From: CAYFZR01 sp046760505 [NCBI: Candidatus Hydrothermarchaeota archaeon]
GTDB taxonomy: Archaea > CAYFZR01
Direction: 5' to 3'
Assembly (NCBI GenBank): GCA_046760505.1
Contig: JBHIEG010000010.1
Coordinates: 5,358-69,357 of the forward strand
DNA: 64,000 bases
Shown: positions 26,866-36,495 of the stretch, in pieces
Layout of the letters: every line of letters begins with the position of its first letter
Position numbering within the stretch: position 1 is the stretch's first letter
Position numbers and translations under genes: made by a program
The notes under the pieces: generated by a model
Seen by the model: only the letters and a program-made list of their open reading frames with translations
Databases searched by the model: none
Told to the model about the DNA's origin: nothing

Positions 26866-26953
26866 TATAGGTTAGATAGTCTCTCTATCCACAGTCCTCT
26901 CTTGGATCTTAAGGCTGGAAGTCCCAATGGGATAGTAAGACAGATAACCTATA
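26866..26953. ncRNA. candidate structured RNA or terminator element, 88 nt
   Basis: A perfect 9-bp closing stem TATAGGTTA (26866-26874) / TAACCTATA (26945-26953) encloses either a small hairpin GATAG/CTATC (26875-26879/26885-26889) or the alternative stem CTATCC/GGATAG (26885-26890/26930-26935). An inner stem GGA(T)CTT/AAGTCC (26904-26910/26919-26924) is also present. It lies between the end of vapC and the thioesterase promoter. No match to a named RNA family that I recognise. Confidence 0.35.
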
Positions 26954-26959
26954 TATTTT

Positions 26960-27379
26960 TTAAACGACTCTTTCTATATTCTCAACTTCATCGAATCCTC
27001 TGTCAAAGGAGTAAATCTCTTTTACCCCCTCCATTCTCATCGCTTGTACAGCAAGAGTATCATTGGGATCAAGTCTTAGATCTTCCATGAGTTCTACTGC
27101 ACCGAGATAATCTTCCTTGGTGACGTCAAGGATTTTTACATTATCCAAGGAATATAGGGTAATCAGTACGGTGAAAAGATCTTCCAGCGACATTGACCTT
27201 TTCAGTATGTTGGAGATTTCAGACAGATGGACTACCGTGGTTACTACTTCTTCTTTCCCCTGATTCACTCTTCTTATTATGTCCTTTGCTTTTTCTTTCA
27301 TCTCTTTTTGATATGAATCTAACGATCCAATTGGTTTATAAAACGCGTAGATGAAGATGTTTGCGTCTAGGAACCTCAA
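26960..27379 (-). CDS. VapC-like PIN-domain toxin
   Basis: A 139-aa PIN nuclease of a type II toxin-antitoxin system. Acidic residues are seen in LDANIFIYAF (first Asp), SEIS, DPNDTLAVQAM and SFDRGFD. I chose TTG 27379, placed 2 nt after the antitoxin stop with GAGGTG upstream, rather than TTG 27418, which would overlap the antitoxin. Likely cleaves RNA when unpaired. Confidence 0.88.
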   Translation of the reverse strand: MRFLDANIFIYAFYKPIGSLDSYQKEMKEKAKDIIRRVNQGKEEVVTTVVHLSEISNILKRSMSLEDLFTVLITLYSLDNVKILDVTKEDYLGAVELMEDLRLDPNDTLAVQAMRMEGVKEIYSFDRGFDEVENIERVV

Positions 27380-27381
27380 GT

Positions 27382-27627
27382 TTACACCTCGTAAAATTTC
27401 CTTTCGAACTCTTTCCAATCACCTATATTAATCCCAAGATTGACTTTGTCAAAAAACTTGGTTAAATCAGATCTTTTTTTCGGTATAATTTTGAGATATC
27501 CCCTTCTCTTTACCACAAATACCTCTTCCCCTTCTAATTCGTTTTTTCTCCAATCTGATGGCAAGACAAATCTACCTTGGTCATCCACTTTTCTTATTTC
27601 AACACCTTCTTTCAAATTATTCACCAT
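27382..27627 (-). CDS. AbrB/SpoVT-type antitoxin (VapB-like)
   Basis: An 81-aa swapped-hairpin DNA-binding antitoxin with the AbrB core KVDDQGRFVLPSDWRKN and LEGEEVFVVKRRGYLKIIP, followed by a toxin-binding tail. It is directly upstream of the PIN toxin. AT-rich near-palindromic DNA (ATAATTAT-A-ATAATTAT, 27627-27643) adjoins its start and may be its operator. Confidence 0.88.
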   Translation of the reverse strand: MVNNLKEGVEIRKVDDQGRFVLPSDWRKNELEGEEVFVVKRRGYLKIIPKKRSDLTKFFDKVNLGINIGDWKEFERKFYEV

Positions 27628-27709
27628 AATTATAATAATTATACCATTATTTATTATTTGTGGAATAATTCAAATAAAGGTGGCATCTTAATCTTTCTCA
27701 TCGTTTGCA

Positions 27710-29065
27710 TCAAAAATCGTATTTTTTTCCTTCCTCAGGCAAAATTACCTCTACATCCAAATCAGAGATGAATTTCTTGAATAATTCAGGTCTTTCTGTA
27801 TGAATGGGGAAAACTTTCCTTGGAGATATCTCTCTTATCATGTACTTTATTTCATGAGGAGAAGCGTGCCCAGAGGCGTGCGTTTGATATAGAGGTATCC
27901 CCAAGAACTCAAGCCAGTTGAGAAGTTTTTCGTAGCTTATCTCCATCTCTTCATCAAAGGGCTCGCTCGATGAAAGTATGTAGTTGCTTCCAGCCTCAGG
28001 CCTTATATCGATCATCTCATTCATATCGTAGAGAGTGCATACCAAAACCAGTTCTTCCTGAATTTTGTTTATTTCCTTAGAATCTATTATATTTTCTGGA
28101 TAGGTTTCTCTGATTCTCTTTTCATATTCTCTGAGGCTCTTCTTTTCTCTAGCGAAGATTAAGATGTTGGGATCGTTAAGCTTTGGAAGTTCGAGTTTTG
28201 GATCCTTTCTTAACATGTGCAGCATGTAGGCCTGCTTCATTGATACTCCGAGTTTTCTATCGTTATTCTTCGCTGCTTCATAAAATGTTCTGAGCCTGTC
28301 AAAATCTGTCTGGGAAAAACCTGCTAGAACCAATTTTTCTGTAAGAGATATTATTCTCTCGACTTTGTTGAAAACTTCTTCCTCGCTTTCTATCTTGCAA
28401 GCCCCTATGTGTGTGCCCTCTATTAAAAGCACCTCTGGCTCAAAAGATTTTGCTTTTTCTAAAAAATCTAGGGTCATATTCATCATGGGTCCATGCATCC
28501 TGAGATCTCCGCTGTAAACAATATTTCCTTCATTTGTTTCTAAAATAAAGCCATACGAAGCCGGTACGGAGTGATCTACGTGCACTGGAGTAACCTTAAA
28601 ATTAGATATTTCTACAGTGTCTCCTGTTCTAAAAGTCCTGAAGTCCTTACATACTATTTCTTCCCTTGAGGTTAGTTTGCATATGTTGTACCCTTCTCCA
28701 ATGGATTGAGAAGAAAATTCTCTCGCCACGATTATATTTTTTGTTGCTTCTCCGCAGTAAACAGGATAATCATCTTTTAAAAACCGAATACAGTCATAGT
28801 GATCTGTATGAGGATGAGTTATGATTACTCCATCCAAATGATATTTTTTCTCATCTTTTTCATAGAGTCCATCTATATTTGGAAGAATTTTTAAAGCAAG
28901 AAGATGTTTTTCTTCTCTAGCCTTTATAAAAGGCTCTTCAAAAAATCTTTTTTCTCTGGAAAAGTTCTTGCCAAAATCCAAGAATATTCTCGTCTTTTTA
29001 CCTTCTAAGAGAAACTTATTGCCGCCTATTTCGTTTACTCCGCCGTAGAATGTAAGGGTGACCAT
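27710..29065 (-). CDS. metallo-beta-lactamase/beta-CASP-like nuclease (RNase J-like)
   Basis: A 451-aa MBL-fold protein with the zinc motif HPHTDH (~83-88), later metal ligands DHS and YSGDLRMHG, a beta-CASP-like insertion in the middle, and a C-terminal HASGHAS...FPIHTE motif as in RNase J/CPSF-type enzymes. It probably processes or degrades RNA. It lacks the N-terminal KH domains of archaeal CPSF1. Monocistronic. Confidence 0.82.
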   Translation of the reverse strand: MVTLTFYGGVNEIGGNKFLLEGKKTRIFLDFGKNFSREKRFFEEPFIKAREEKHLLALKILPNIDGLYEKDEKKYHLDGVIITHPHTDHYDCIRFLKDDYPVYCGEATKNIIVAREFSSQSIGEGYNICKLTSREEIVCKDFRTFRTGDTVEISNFKVTPVHVDHSVPASYGFILETNEGNIVYSGDLRMHGPMMNMTLDFLEKAKSFEPEVLLIEGTHIGACKIESEEEVFNKVERIISLTEKLVLAGFSQTDFDRLRTFYEAAKNNDRKLGVSMKQAYMLHMLRKDPKLELPKLNDPNILIFAREKKSLREYEKRIRETYPENIIDSKEINKIQEELVLVCTLYDMNEMIDIRPEAGSNYILSSSEPFDEEMEISYEKLLNWLEFLGIPLYQTHASGHASPHEIKYMIREISPRKVFPIHTERPELFKKFISDLDVEVILPEEGKKYDF

Positions 29066-29182
29066 GTTTCTAAGGTGGAGATTATTGGATAAAATGGTTT
29101 TGATAAAATACTTCTGTACTCTCTAATCACTCATTTAACCACCCATCTGATTTGTCAAAATGAAAATTTTAACCAAAGCGAG

Positions 29183-31144
29183 TTATTCCACCCTTCTGGC
29201 AGTAAAGATGCCTTTGGTATGAATGCCAAAATACATTCTCCATGTATCGTTAATTTTTATAACTGTAACATCGCTGGGCGCATGATAGCCTCGGGCTCTT
29301 AAGACTATTTTTGGCGAAGTTAAGGCACTGCCATTTTTGTCTAACGTTAAGACATATACTCCTGCATAAGAGTTGCAGTAAAGTTTGATGGTGTCTCCAT
29401 CTAGAACTAATTCCGGACCATCAATCTGATCGCGCATTTCTTCATTTCTGCTGTCAACAACTATTGATTTTGGAATCCAGTTTAAGCCATCAGATGATGT
29501 AGCGCTTATTAAGTAATCAATAGGCGCGGGTTTACCTGTTTTGGGATCGACCTTGCCAAATCTATTTTGTCCAGCCGAGCCGCGATATACCATGAGAAAT
29601 GTGCCATCCGGTAGTTCGATTACTGTTGGTGAGGCAACATGTTTTGTATCGTATTCTCCTTGCTGTCCTATTTTAATGCGAAAACCATCTTCTCGAACCC
29701 AATTTAAGCCATCTTCAGATATGGCACTCATAATGCCAATTTCGGGATGTTTATGTGAAGAACCGCCTGTGAAACCCTGAAAGTACATTCTCCACTTGGC
29801 TATTTTTCCGGAGGGCAATTTTGGCGCCTTTTTTGGATCAGATAATTTTATGACAGAAGGGAAAGTAGCCCACTTCATGCGAATTCCTTCTTCTTTGGTC
29901 CAAGTTATCCCATCAGAAGAGACAGCAGAATAAACCTGACCTTCAAATCCAGGCACCTCGGGCTCCAAGGAATAATATATTCTCAATCTCCCGTCGTCAA
30001 GCCTTACCACGTCAGCATCCGCGTATTTTCCAGGGATTACCACTTTTTCTTCTTCCCATCTCTCCTTAATTTCTGACTCTTCTCTCTGCGGCTTATAAGT
30101 CGTTTTTAATATCGGCTCCTTCATGCCAGGTCGCTCGATTTGTGGAGGTTGCACTCCAAGTCTTGGTTTTTTACCGTAGAAAAAGGTGAAGCCCCAGACC
30201 TCTTGTTTTAAATTTTCTTCGAGCCAGTTTATCAATTCTCTCTCTTCTTCAGAATTAAGGCTGATAAAAGTTAAAGGGACTTTATATTCTTTTCCTTCTT
30301 TGGACCACCCTCCAACTCTAAGAATTACTTTTTTAACGCCATGCTTTGAGGCCATTTCTTTGGTTTTTTCAACCGAATAGACATAGCATTCTTTGAGCCC
30401 TTCTATCTTACCATCTTCTACCTTATCAAAGACTACTTGATCTTTAGAAAGATAAACACTAATTGCGACATAATCATATCCTGTGACGTTATAATCAAAT
30501 GGCAAACAATTCTCAGGTCTCTTACCTCTACAGGGATCTATACCGATGCCAAGTTTTCCGCTGTAAACTCTTCTAACTTCTTCCCTAAGGTCTTGTATAA
30601 AATCTGAAATATTTTTATCATTTCTTTTGAGCGGCAAATTGTTTACTTCAGTTACAACGGTAAACATGGGCACGTGCTCGCTCTCGGCAAGAGATGCATA
30701 ATCCAAAATGTAATAGAGGGACTCTTCAAGCAAAACATCATAGTCTAATTCTTCCGTTTCTCGCATAGTTGGTATATCCACCATCAACTCCAGATAAAGA
30801 TCATTTTCTTTCGCTTCCTTTATGATTTTTTTAGCATCTCTTATTTGGCCTTCTTTTATTTTTTCAGGTGAAGCCGGAAGCGCGCTTGCAGGAAGAGTAA
30901 ATGGCGCGCCCAAAACTAATGAAACAGCATTTGCGCCCTGTTTTTTTATCTCTGCTACATCAACATTTTCAAGAGAAGAAGAAAATGCGCTTATGTTCAG
31001 AAAGGATGGCTCGCTGACAAAAAGCTCAGGAGATTTCGTTTCTTCGACTTGTAGCTCCTCTTGCTGTGTCTGTTTCATACATCCACTTAGGAAAGCAAGG
31101 CTGATTAACAGGATTGCTAAAGGCGAGATGCAATTGAACTTCAT
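29183..31144 (-). CDS. lipoprotein with TIM-barrel-like N-domain and five-bladed propeller C-domain
   Basis: A bacterial-type lipobox (LAFLSGC, Cys at ~22) follows the signal peptide. Residues ~60-330 read like a glycoside-hydrolase TIM barrel (AKKIIKEAKENDLYLELMVDIP, YDYVAISVYLS, GVKKVILRVGGW). Residues ~370-653 contain repeated propeller blades (SSDGITWTKEEG, SEDGLNWVREDG, SSDGLNWIPKS), as in GH43/GH32-like domains. Probably a surface carbohydrate-binding or -cleaving protein. The two-domain lipoprotein layout looks bacterial, so acquisition by transfer is possible (inference). Confidence 0.65.
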   Translation of the reverse strand: MKFNCISPLAILLISLAFLSGCMKQTQQEELQVEETKSPELFVSEPSFLNISAFSSSLENVDVAEIKKQGANAVSLVLGAPFTLPASALPASPEKIKEGQIRDAKKIIKEAKENDLYLELMVDIPTMRETEELDYDVLLEESLYYILDYASLAESEHVPMFTVVTEVNNLPLKRNDKNISDFIQDLREEVRRVYSGKLGIGIDPCRGKRPENCLPFDYNVTGYDYVAISVYLSKDQVVFDKVEDGKIEGLKECYVYSVEKTKEMASKHGVKKVILRVGGWSKEGKEYKVPLTFISLNSEEERELINWLEENLKQEVWGFTFFYGKKPRLGVQPPQIERPGMKEPILKTTYKPQREESEIKERWEEEKVVIPGKYADADVVRLDDGRLRIYYSLEPEVPGFEGQVYSAVSSDGITWTKEEGIRMKWATFPSVIKLSDPKKAPKLPSGKIAKWRMYFQGFTGGSSHKHPEIGIMSAISEDGLNWVREDGFRIKIGQQGEYDTKHVASPTVIELPDGTFLMVYRGSAGQNRFGKVDPKTGKPAPIDYLISATSSDGLNWIPKSIVVDSRNEEMRDQIDGPELVLDGDTIKLYCNSYAGVYVLTLDKNGSALTSPKIVLRARGYHAPSDVTVIKINDTWRMYFGIHTKGIFTARRVE

Positions 31145-31257
31145 AGTTAGAAAAATAACGCCTTATATTTAAAAAACTTTTCTTACTAAGTTTTTCTTTT
31201 TTTATTGGGTTCTTGCTTTTTTATCTGGGTTGAGGCACTCCGAGTAAGTCTCAATTA

Positions 31258-31968
31258 CTACCTCAATCTTAGATCGGTCTTTACGAATTTATTCGCCTCT
31301 TTTGCGAGAAAACTCAGAGTTTTTTCATTATAAGGTTTAATTGACCTGAAATCAGGATTAAAGGCATTTTTTGGGTTATATTGCTGTAATACGTAACGCT
31401 TGCAATCTTTGATAAATTCGGCTATGTTTAAGATGTCCTTCTTTGAGGTGAGGGTTGGCACGACAGTAGTTCTGAATTCATAATCGATATCAGAATTCTT
31501 TAACAGTTTAATGCTTTCTTTTATATTTTCTAAGTTATCAGGTTTTCCAGTAACTTTAGAATACTTTTTAGGACTCAGACTGGTCTTTATATCCATCGCT
31601 ACGTAGTCTATCAATTTTTCATCCAATAACTTCTTCAGTAGTCTTGGATTCGTTCCATTCGTATCTAACTTCACTAAAAAGCCCGCTTCCTTGATTTTTC
31701 TTATGAAACTTATCAATGCTTCTCCTTGTAGGGTTGGTTCGCCTCCTGAGATTACCAATCCGTCTATCCAGTCCTTATTTCTTTTAAGAGTCTCAAGGAT
31801 TGTGTCTTCGCCAATACTCTCCAGTCCATCTTCACTGAACAAATCATGATTGTGGCAGAAAACACATCTGAAATTGCATCTCGAAAGAAATACAACCGAG
31901 GATATTTTTCCATCCCAATCTACTAGGGAGGTTTCTATAAAACCAGCTATTTTTAACCCATTTTCCAT
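31258..31968 (-). CDS. nrdG: anaerobic ribonucleotide reductase activating enzyme NrdG-like
   Basis: Radical SAM activase that installs the glycyl radical on NrdD. The 236-aa protein has CNFRCVFC (Cys31, 35, 38), SGGEPTLQ, and typical core strands. It lies in the same orientation downstream of nrdD and a redoxin. Pyruvate-formate-lyase-type activases look similar; the neighbourhood favours NrdG. Confidence 0.9.
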   Translation of the reverse strand: MENGLKIAGFIETSLVDWDGKISSVVFLSRCNFRCVFCHNHDLFSEDGLESIGEDTILETLKRNKDWIDGLVISGGEPTLQGEALISFIRKIKEAGFLVKLDTNGTNPRLLKKLLDEKLIDYVAMDIKTSLSPKKYSKVTGKPDNLENIKESIKLLKNSDIDYEFRTTVVPTLTSKKDILNIAEFIKDCKRYVLQQYNPKNAFNPDFRSIKPYNEKTLSFLAKEANKFVKTDLRLR

Positions 31969-32023
31969 CGTTGAAACCTTCCTTTCTCCATAATATTTTA
32001 TTTATCTTATTTATCCATGTATT

Positions 32024-32302
32024 TTATACATTTCTCACCTTGTGTTTTTTAATTTCGCCAATTATCTCTGATTTTTCTGGAATTACATTGCGCCATGAAC
32101 TTAATTCAATCTCATTGGAATCTACCAGTATCAGAGTTGGCGTGATCTCTACATCATAGAAGGCAGCCTCTGCCATTCCATCTGCTTCCCTCAAGTCCAA
32201 GTATTCTATCTCAATTTCCTCTTGTTTTTTGATCTCCTCTGCAATTTCTTTCACAAAATAACAATTTTTACATCCCTCTTGAGTAAATAGAAGCATTTTC
32301 AT
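32024..32302 (-). CDS. NrdH/glutaredoxin-like redoxin
   Basis: A 92-aa thioredoxin-fold protein with active site CKNC (~11-14) and cis-Pro ITPTLILVD. It sits 3 nt after nrdD and before nrdG, so it probably supplies reductant to ribonucleotide reductase. A NrdH-type role is inferred from position. Confidence 0.88.
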   Translation of the reverse strand: MKMLLFTQEGCKNCYFVKEIAEEIKKQEEIEIEYLDLREADGMAEAAFYDVEITPTLILVDSNEIELSSWRNVIPEKSEIIGEIKKHKVRNV

Positions 32303-32305
32303 TCT

Positions 32306-34429
32306 TTAACCTCCTATGAAAAATTTTCCAACCCTGTTTCTGTCTCTTAGCTCCGCTATTTTTCCCTTGTTCCAGTTATTGGTTGTTGAAAAGTAGCCGG
32401 TGATCCTTGTGATTCCCTCTATATGGGAAGAGTTACACGAAGGACATTTTTCATGTATCCCTCTCGAGGTTTTATGGCATGATTTGCAGTAAGTGAACTC
32501 CGGAGAGAAGGCTATTTGTGTGTTTTTTGTATTTTTGAAGGTCTTTCTGACAAAATTACTTAGTGAAGAAGGATCTGGTTTTGCCTCGCCGAGCCAAACA
32601 TGGGTCATTGCCCCTGCGTCGATTAAAGGATGGAATATCCCTTCCTTTGTTACTCTCTCTATGGGTGATATTGGCGCTCCAACGTTGAGGTAGGTAGAGT
32701 TCGTGTAATAAACCTCTAAATTTTCTAAGTCTCCTTTTACTATTCCCTCTGCTCGATCTCGGTACTGAATTAAATCCAATTTGGCCATTCTATAAGCAGT
32801 GGACTCCGCAGGAGTTTGTTCCAAGACAAAGTGCATGTTATTTTCTCTGCTAAGTTCCTCGCATCTCTTTCTCATGAACGCAACTACCCTAAGTCCAAAC
32901 TTCAAGGATCTAATGGATTGATGCATCTCCTCTCCGGTATGATATTGAACCAGTTCGTTTAGTCCTAACAATCCTATTAAGTAACTTACCCTGTGCAATC
33001 TTAGATAGGGCTCTCCATCGAGTTCCATGGTCAATATGGGAAGAGGACTATCTTGACCCAAAGCAAGCAATTTCATTATGAAATCTCTCTTTTCCTTGTG
33101 GGCTTTAACAGCGAGTTCTAAGGTTTGATCGATAAGCTCGAATAATCTATCGTCGTCTCCATTCGAAATATATGCTATTCTCGGTAGATTTAAAGTAACA
33201 TTTTGCATAGCAGAGTATCTCATCTTCCAAGGATGCTTTGCATCGTTTAAATCGTCTTCCTTTAATTTAAACTGTAAACGGCAGCATTCTGAGATCTTTG
33301 TCTCATCTCCCCTATCAAATATGAAGTAAGTGTTTCCCATTTCCGCTGCTACTTTCGAGGCAAGATCTAAAAATTCCTCGTGTCCCTCTGTCTTGAAGAA
33401 TTTCTCGGTGATATGCAGATCTGGTTTAGGAAAGAAAAATGGTCTCTTATATCTATCTCCTTCCAGATACACCTCAAAAACTGCTCTCGCAAAGGCTTGA
33501 GCCTCTTCTATGTAATCAGAATATGTATTTCCTGTGTATTTCCCTCCGGGACCTATTGCGGGGACATCGGCAAAATGACTTGGAACTTCCCAATAGTAAT
33601 TCGTATCTGTAAAAGTGACCTGCCCTCCCCTTGAAACCGCTTGCTGCGCAAACTCGTATACCATCATTTGCGCAAGCTGTTTGATTCTTTTTTGATCCAT
33701 TCCAACCAAGAAAGGCGCGATGAAAAGATTAACAGCGTCCCAACCAATTGCTCCAGCGAAATGACCTTGTAACGCAGCAGCAAACTTTGTCATGTGTAAT
33801 ATAAGCACTTCAGCATGCTTAGCAGGACTAGCCACGCTTAAACTGCCTCTTCCATCCATTACCAGTCCAAATTTCTTGAGATATTCTATGGACTGTCCAG
33901 AGCAATACGGTCTATCGATGAATCCCAAGTCGTGCAAATGTATCAGACCAATCTGATGTGCGTATGCTATTTCATCCGAGAAAACATTCAGGAGAGCATA
34001 TTCTTTCTTGGCCCTCTCTGCAACAGTTAAATTGATCGCCTCAGAAGTGTGGTGAACGTTTGCGTTTTCCTTATTTTTCAAAAAGAATAGGTTTGTCATG
34101 TCGTATAAGGGAAGGCCAAGTCTTGTATGCTTTTTCCTGTAATCTTCGTATCCATGCTCGATTAATTTGCTGTTAACCAGTTCTCTGATCAGTGGCGCAG
34201 ACACGAATTCTATCTTCGATTCGTTAACTAAATCTTCCACTTCTTGAGCAATTTTTTCCGCTATTTCTAGTGGCATATCTGTTTCTTTTTGCAGTGCTTC
34301 AATTATTCTCCTTCTGTCCCATTCCACCACCTTGTCTTCACTGACTCTCACGAAAATCGTCTCTTCTGTAGGCTCTCTTGCATCTATTTTCACATTTTTT
34401 TTTGAGAGGAGATGAGGTCCTTTTGTCAT
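32306..34429 (-). CDS. nrdD: class III (oxygen-independent) ribonucleoside-triphosphate reductase
   Basis: Makes deoxynucleotides anaerobically using a glycyl radical. The 707-aa protein has an N-terminal ATP-cone (~25-110) and a catalytic barrel. The C-terminal zinc site is CKSC...CPSC, and the glycyl radical loop is RITGYFS with Gly678. ATG 34429 follows AGGAG. Together with the redoxin and NrdG this is a complete class III RNR operon. Confidence 0.96.
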   Translation of the reverse strand: MTKGPHLLSKKNVKIDAREPTEETIFVRVSEDKVVEWDRRRIIEALQKETDMPLEIAEKIAQEVEDLVNESKIEFVSAPLIRELVNSKLIEHGYEDYRKKHTRLGLPLYDMTNLFFLKNKENANVHHTSEAINLTVAERAKKEYALLNVFSDEIAYAHQIGLIHLHDLGFIDRPYCSGQSIEYLKKFGLVMDGRGSLSVASPAKHAEVLILHMTKFAAALQGHFAGAIGWDAVNLFIAPFLVGMDQKRIKQLAQMMVYEFAQQAVSRGGQVTFTDTNYYWEVPSHFADVPAIGPGGKYTGNTYSDYIEEAQAFARAVFEVYLEGDRYKRPFFFPKPDLHITEKFFKTEGHEEFLDLASKVAAEMGNTYFIFDRGDETKISECCRLQFKLKEDDLNDAKHPWKMRYSAMQNVTLNLPRIAYISNGDDDRLFELIDQTLELAVKAHKEKRDFIMKLLALGQDSPLPILTMELDGEPYLRLHRVSYLIGLLGLNELVQYHTGEEMHQSIRSLKFGLRVVAFMRKRCEELSRENNMHFVLEQTPAESTAYRMAKLDLIQYRDRAEGIVKGDLENLEVYYTNSTYLNVGAPISPIERVTKEGIFHPLIDAGAMTHVWLGEAKPDPSSLSNFVRKTFKNTKNTQIAFSPEFTYCKSCHKTSRGIHEKCPSCNSSHIEGITRITGYFSTTNNWNKGKIAELRDRNRVGKFFIGG

Positions 34430-34546
34430 AATGTTAACTCCTAAAAGTTTTTTGTTTAGAACCTCTATATTGATTCTATGATTAAAGATTTTCTGTTAGA
34501 TATTTTAACAAACAGATTAGTAAATCTACAATATGCTAATGTGGAT

Positions 34547-35212
34547 CTAATAGGTTTCTTTTGCATAGATAGGATGAAGGTGCCTCCTCCTAGCGAATGG
34601 TTTAATAAGGGCCATTCCGGCCAGGAAACCTCCTATGTGGGCCCAGTAAGCGACTCCTGTCTGGGCACCCATAGAAACGAACAACAATTGGTAGGCAAAC
34701 CAGAAACCTATCAAAACATACGCTGGAAGATATATTACCTGAACGATTATGAAAAGAGGAATCGCTGTTTTTATCCTGACTTTAGGAAACAGGGTTACAT
34801 ACCCGCCTAGAACTCCTGATATGGCTCCAGATGCTCCAATCACAGGTATGGTTGAATTGCTCGCTGATAACAGGTATACCAGAGATGCAGCGATTCCGCA
34901 CAGAAAGTAAAATATCAAAAAATTCATCCTTCCGCACATGTCCTCTATGTTGTCACCAAATATGTAGAGGTAGAGCATGTTACCAAATATGTGCACGAGT
35001 CCTCCATGGAGGAACATAGAGGTAAAGAATGTATAATAAGTCCCTTCAGCAATTACTTTTTTTGGAATAAGACCAAAAATCGTAATTAAGTTAATAGAAC
35101 TCCCTAAGAATAAGGTTATTTGCAAAGAGAAAATTGCTATGTTTAAGACTATTAGAGTCCAAGTTACATAAGGACGTAGGCTAGTTGGATTCTCATCCCT
35201 CAAAGGAAACAA
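34547..35212 (-). CDS. rhomboid family intramembrane serine protease
   Basis: A 221-aa six-helix membrane protease. Catalytic Ser128 is in IGASGAISG and His192 in YWAHIGGF; HGGLVHIFGNM contributes the oxyanion loop. The dyad is complete, so it should be active. Substrates unknown. It follows the chorismate mutase gene in the same direction after 9 bp. Confidence 0.93.
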   Translation of the reverse strand: MFPLRDENPTSLRPYVTWTLIVLNIAIFSLQITLFLGSSINLITIFGLIPKKVIAEGTYYTFFTSMFLHGGLVHIFGNMLYLYIFGDNIEDMCGRMNFLIFYFLCGIAASLVYLLSASNSTIPVIGASGAISGVLGGYVTLFPKVRIKTAIPLFIIVQVIYLPAYVLIGFWFAYQLLFVSMGAQTGVAYWAHIGGFLAGMALIKPFARRRHLHPIYAKETY

Positions 35213-35221
35213 TGAAATCCC

Positions 35222-35479
35222 TCATTCTACCTGAAGCTCTCTGCATGCATTTATAATCTCCGAGTATATTTTGGACAGTGCTTCCTTGTTATCGGGACTC
35301 GATAACTGGATTGCCCTTTCTAGTACCTCTTTTTCTCTTTTTTTATCTATTATATCGATATCATGGACTTTCTTTAACCTTGATAATTCTCTAACCAAGT
35401 TCAATCTTTTATTCAGGAATTCGACAATTTTTTCGTCAACTTCATCAATTTCTGAACGAATTTCATCAATCTTCTTCAT
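35222..35479 (-). CDS. chorismate mutase (AroQ-type)
   Basis: Converts chorismate to prephenate for Phe/Tyr synthesis. The 85-aa monofunctional helical enzyme shows IDEIRSEIDEVDEKIVEFLNKR with active-site Arg and Lys, and KKREKEVLERA. It overlaps shikimate kinase by 14 bp, a common archaeal pairing. Confidence 0.92.
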   Translation of the reverse strand: MKKIDEIRSEIDEVDEKIVEFLNKRLNLVRELSRLKKVHDIDIIDKKREKEVLERAIQLSSPDNKEALSKIYSEIINACRELQVE

Positions 35480-36323
35480 TCAATATCCCTGAACCTTCGT
35501 TATTTATCTTACTTACCAGAACGTTTCCTATTGATTTCCATGCCTTTTCAATCCTGATCACATCCTCTTTATCAGCCAGAGCAACGAATGATGGTCCTTT
35601 CCCTGATAAACTAGCGGACTTAGCTCCACTTTCAAGAGCTTTTAAGATTATGCTCGAATCGAAACCTAGTGCTGTGCAGTATATCAATCCATTCAAGGTC
35701 ATTGCATCGTAGAACTTACCTTCCAATGCCATATCGTGTACTTTTTCCACCTGAGATCTGAAAATTTTCATTCTTCTTATATTGCTCTCCTTTGTGTATT
35801 TTTTCTCCTCCGGAACCAGTATGACCGCATAATCTTCTGATTCTTCCCTTAGGAGAAGTTTATTATTTATATTATCGGTTACAACGATTCCTCCCAAAAA
35901 AGATGCGCATGCATCGTCAAATGCTCCAGTTATAGTCACTCCAACCTCCTTAGCAGTTTTCACACCGATTTTGATTGCTTCCATGCTTTCTATCTTCTCA
36001 TCCAAAGCAGATGCAGTGGCTAAAATTACCGCATTTGCTGCGGCACTGCTAGAGGAAAGTCCCCTAGCGATGGGCACCTTAGAGTCTGTTTCAACGTAAG
36101 CCCCATATTTTGCGCCGAAATAAGAAAGGGTATTTTCAACACATTTTTCAATTAACTTTGTACTTTCTACCGGATTGTCTGTGATTCTGCCCCTTATATT
36201 CCCGGATTCATTTAAAATCACTCTGGCAGTGACCTTAATATCTAATCCAAATGCTGCTCCCCTACCACCTGCTATGGCATTTACTATCGTTCCTGCACCA
36301 AGGGCATAGGCACTACCCATCAT
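35466..36323 (-). CDS. aroK: archaeal shikimate kinase (GHMP family)
   Basis: Phosphorylates shikimate. Archaea use a GHMP-fold enzyme unrelated to bacterial AroK. Visible are AYALGAGTIVNAIAGG near the N terminus, the ATP loop PIARGLSSSSAAANA, and C-terminal SLSGKGPSFVA. I chose ATG 36323 (or 36320), the usual family start; the frame extends to GTG 36365, but that stretch looks like promoter (AATAAAATATAA). Confidence 0.92.
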   Translation of the reverse strand: MMGSAYALGAGTIVNAIAGGRGAAFGLDIKVTARVILNESGNIRGRITDNPVESTKLIEKCVENTLSYFGAKYGAYVETDSKVPIARGLSSSSAAANAVILATASALDEKIESMEAIKIGVKTAKEVGVTITGAFDDACASFLGGIVVTDNINNKLLLREESEDYAVILVPEEKKYTKESNIRRMKIFRSQVEKVHDMALEGKFYDAMTLNGLIYCTALGFDSSIILKALESGAKSASLSGKGPSFVALADKEDVIRIEKAWKSIGNVLVSKINNEGSGILNEED

Positions 36324-36495
36324 GGGACTCTTATATTTTATTGATCTTTTTAATATTGTGGTCACTCCAAAATAGAATCCAGCATAAGCCCAGAGAAGCA
36401 GTACAAGTTGAGGAGTATTGGGTTATGGCATAAAATGTGAAAGTTGTAGCATAAAGGAGAAAAAATATTTTACCTCATTCAAACTTATAGTAAGC

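Noticed and set aside
36418-36495. N-terminal extension of the HIT protein containing a CxxC pair
   Set aside because: The conserved family start (MERLWAPWR) is at 36496; the extension lacks a ribosome-binding site and looks like promoter DNA.
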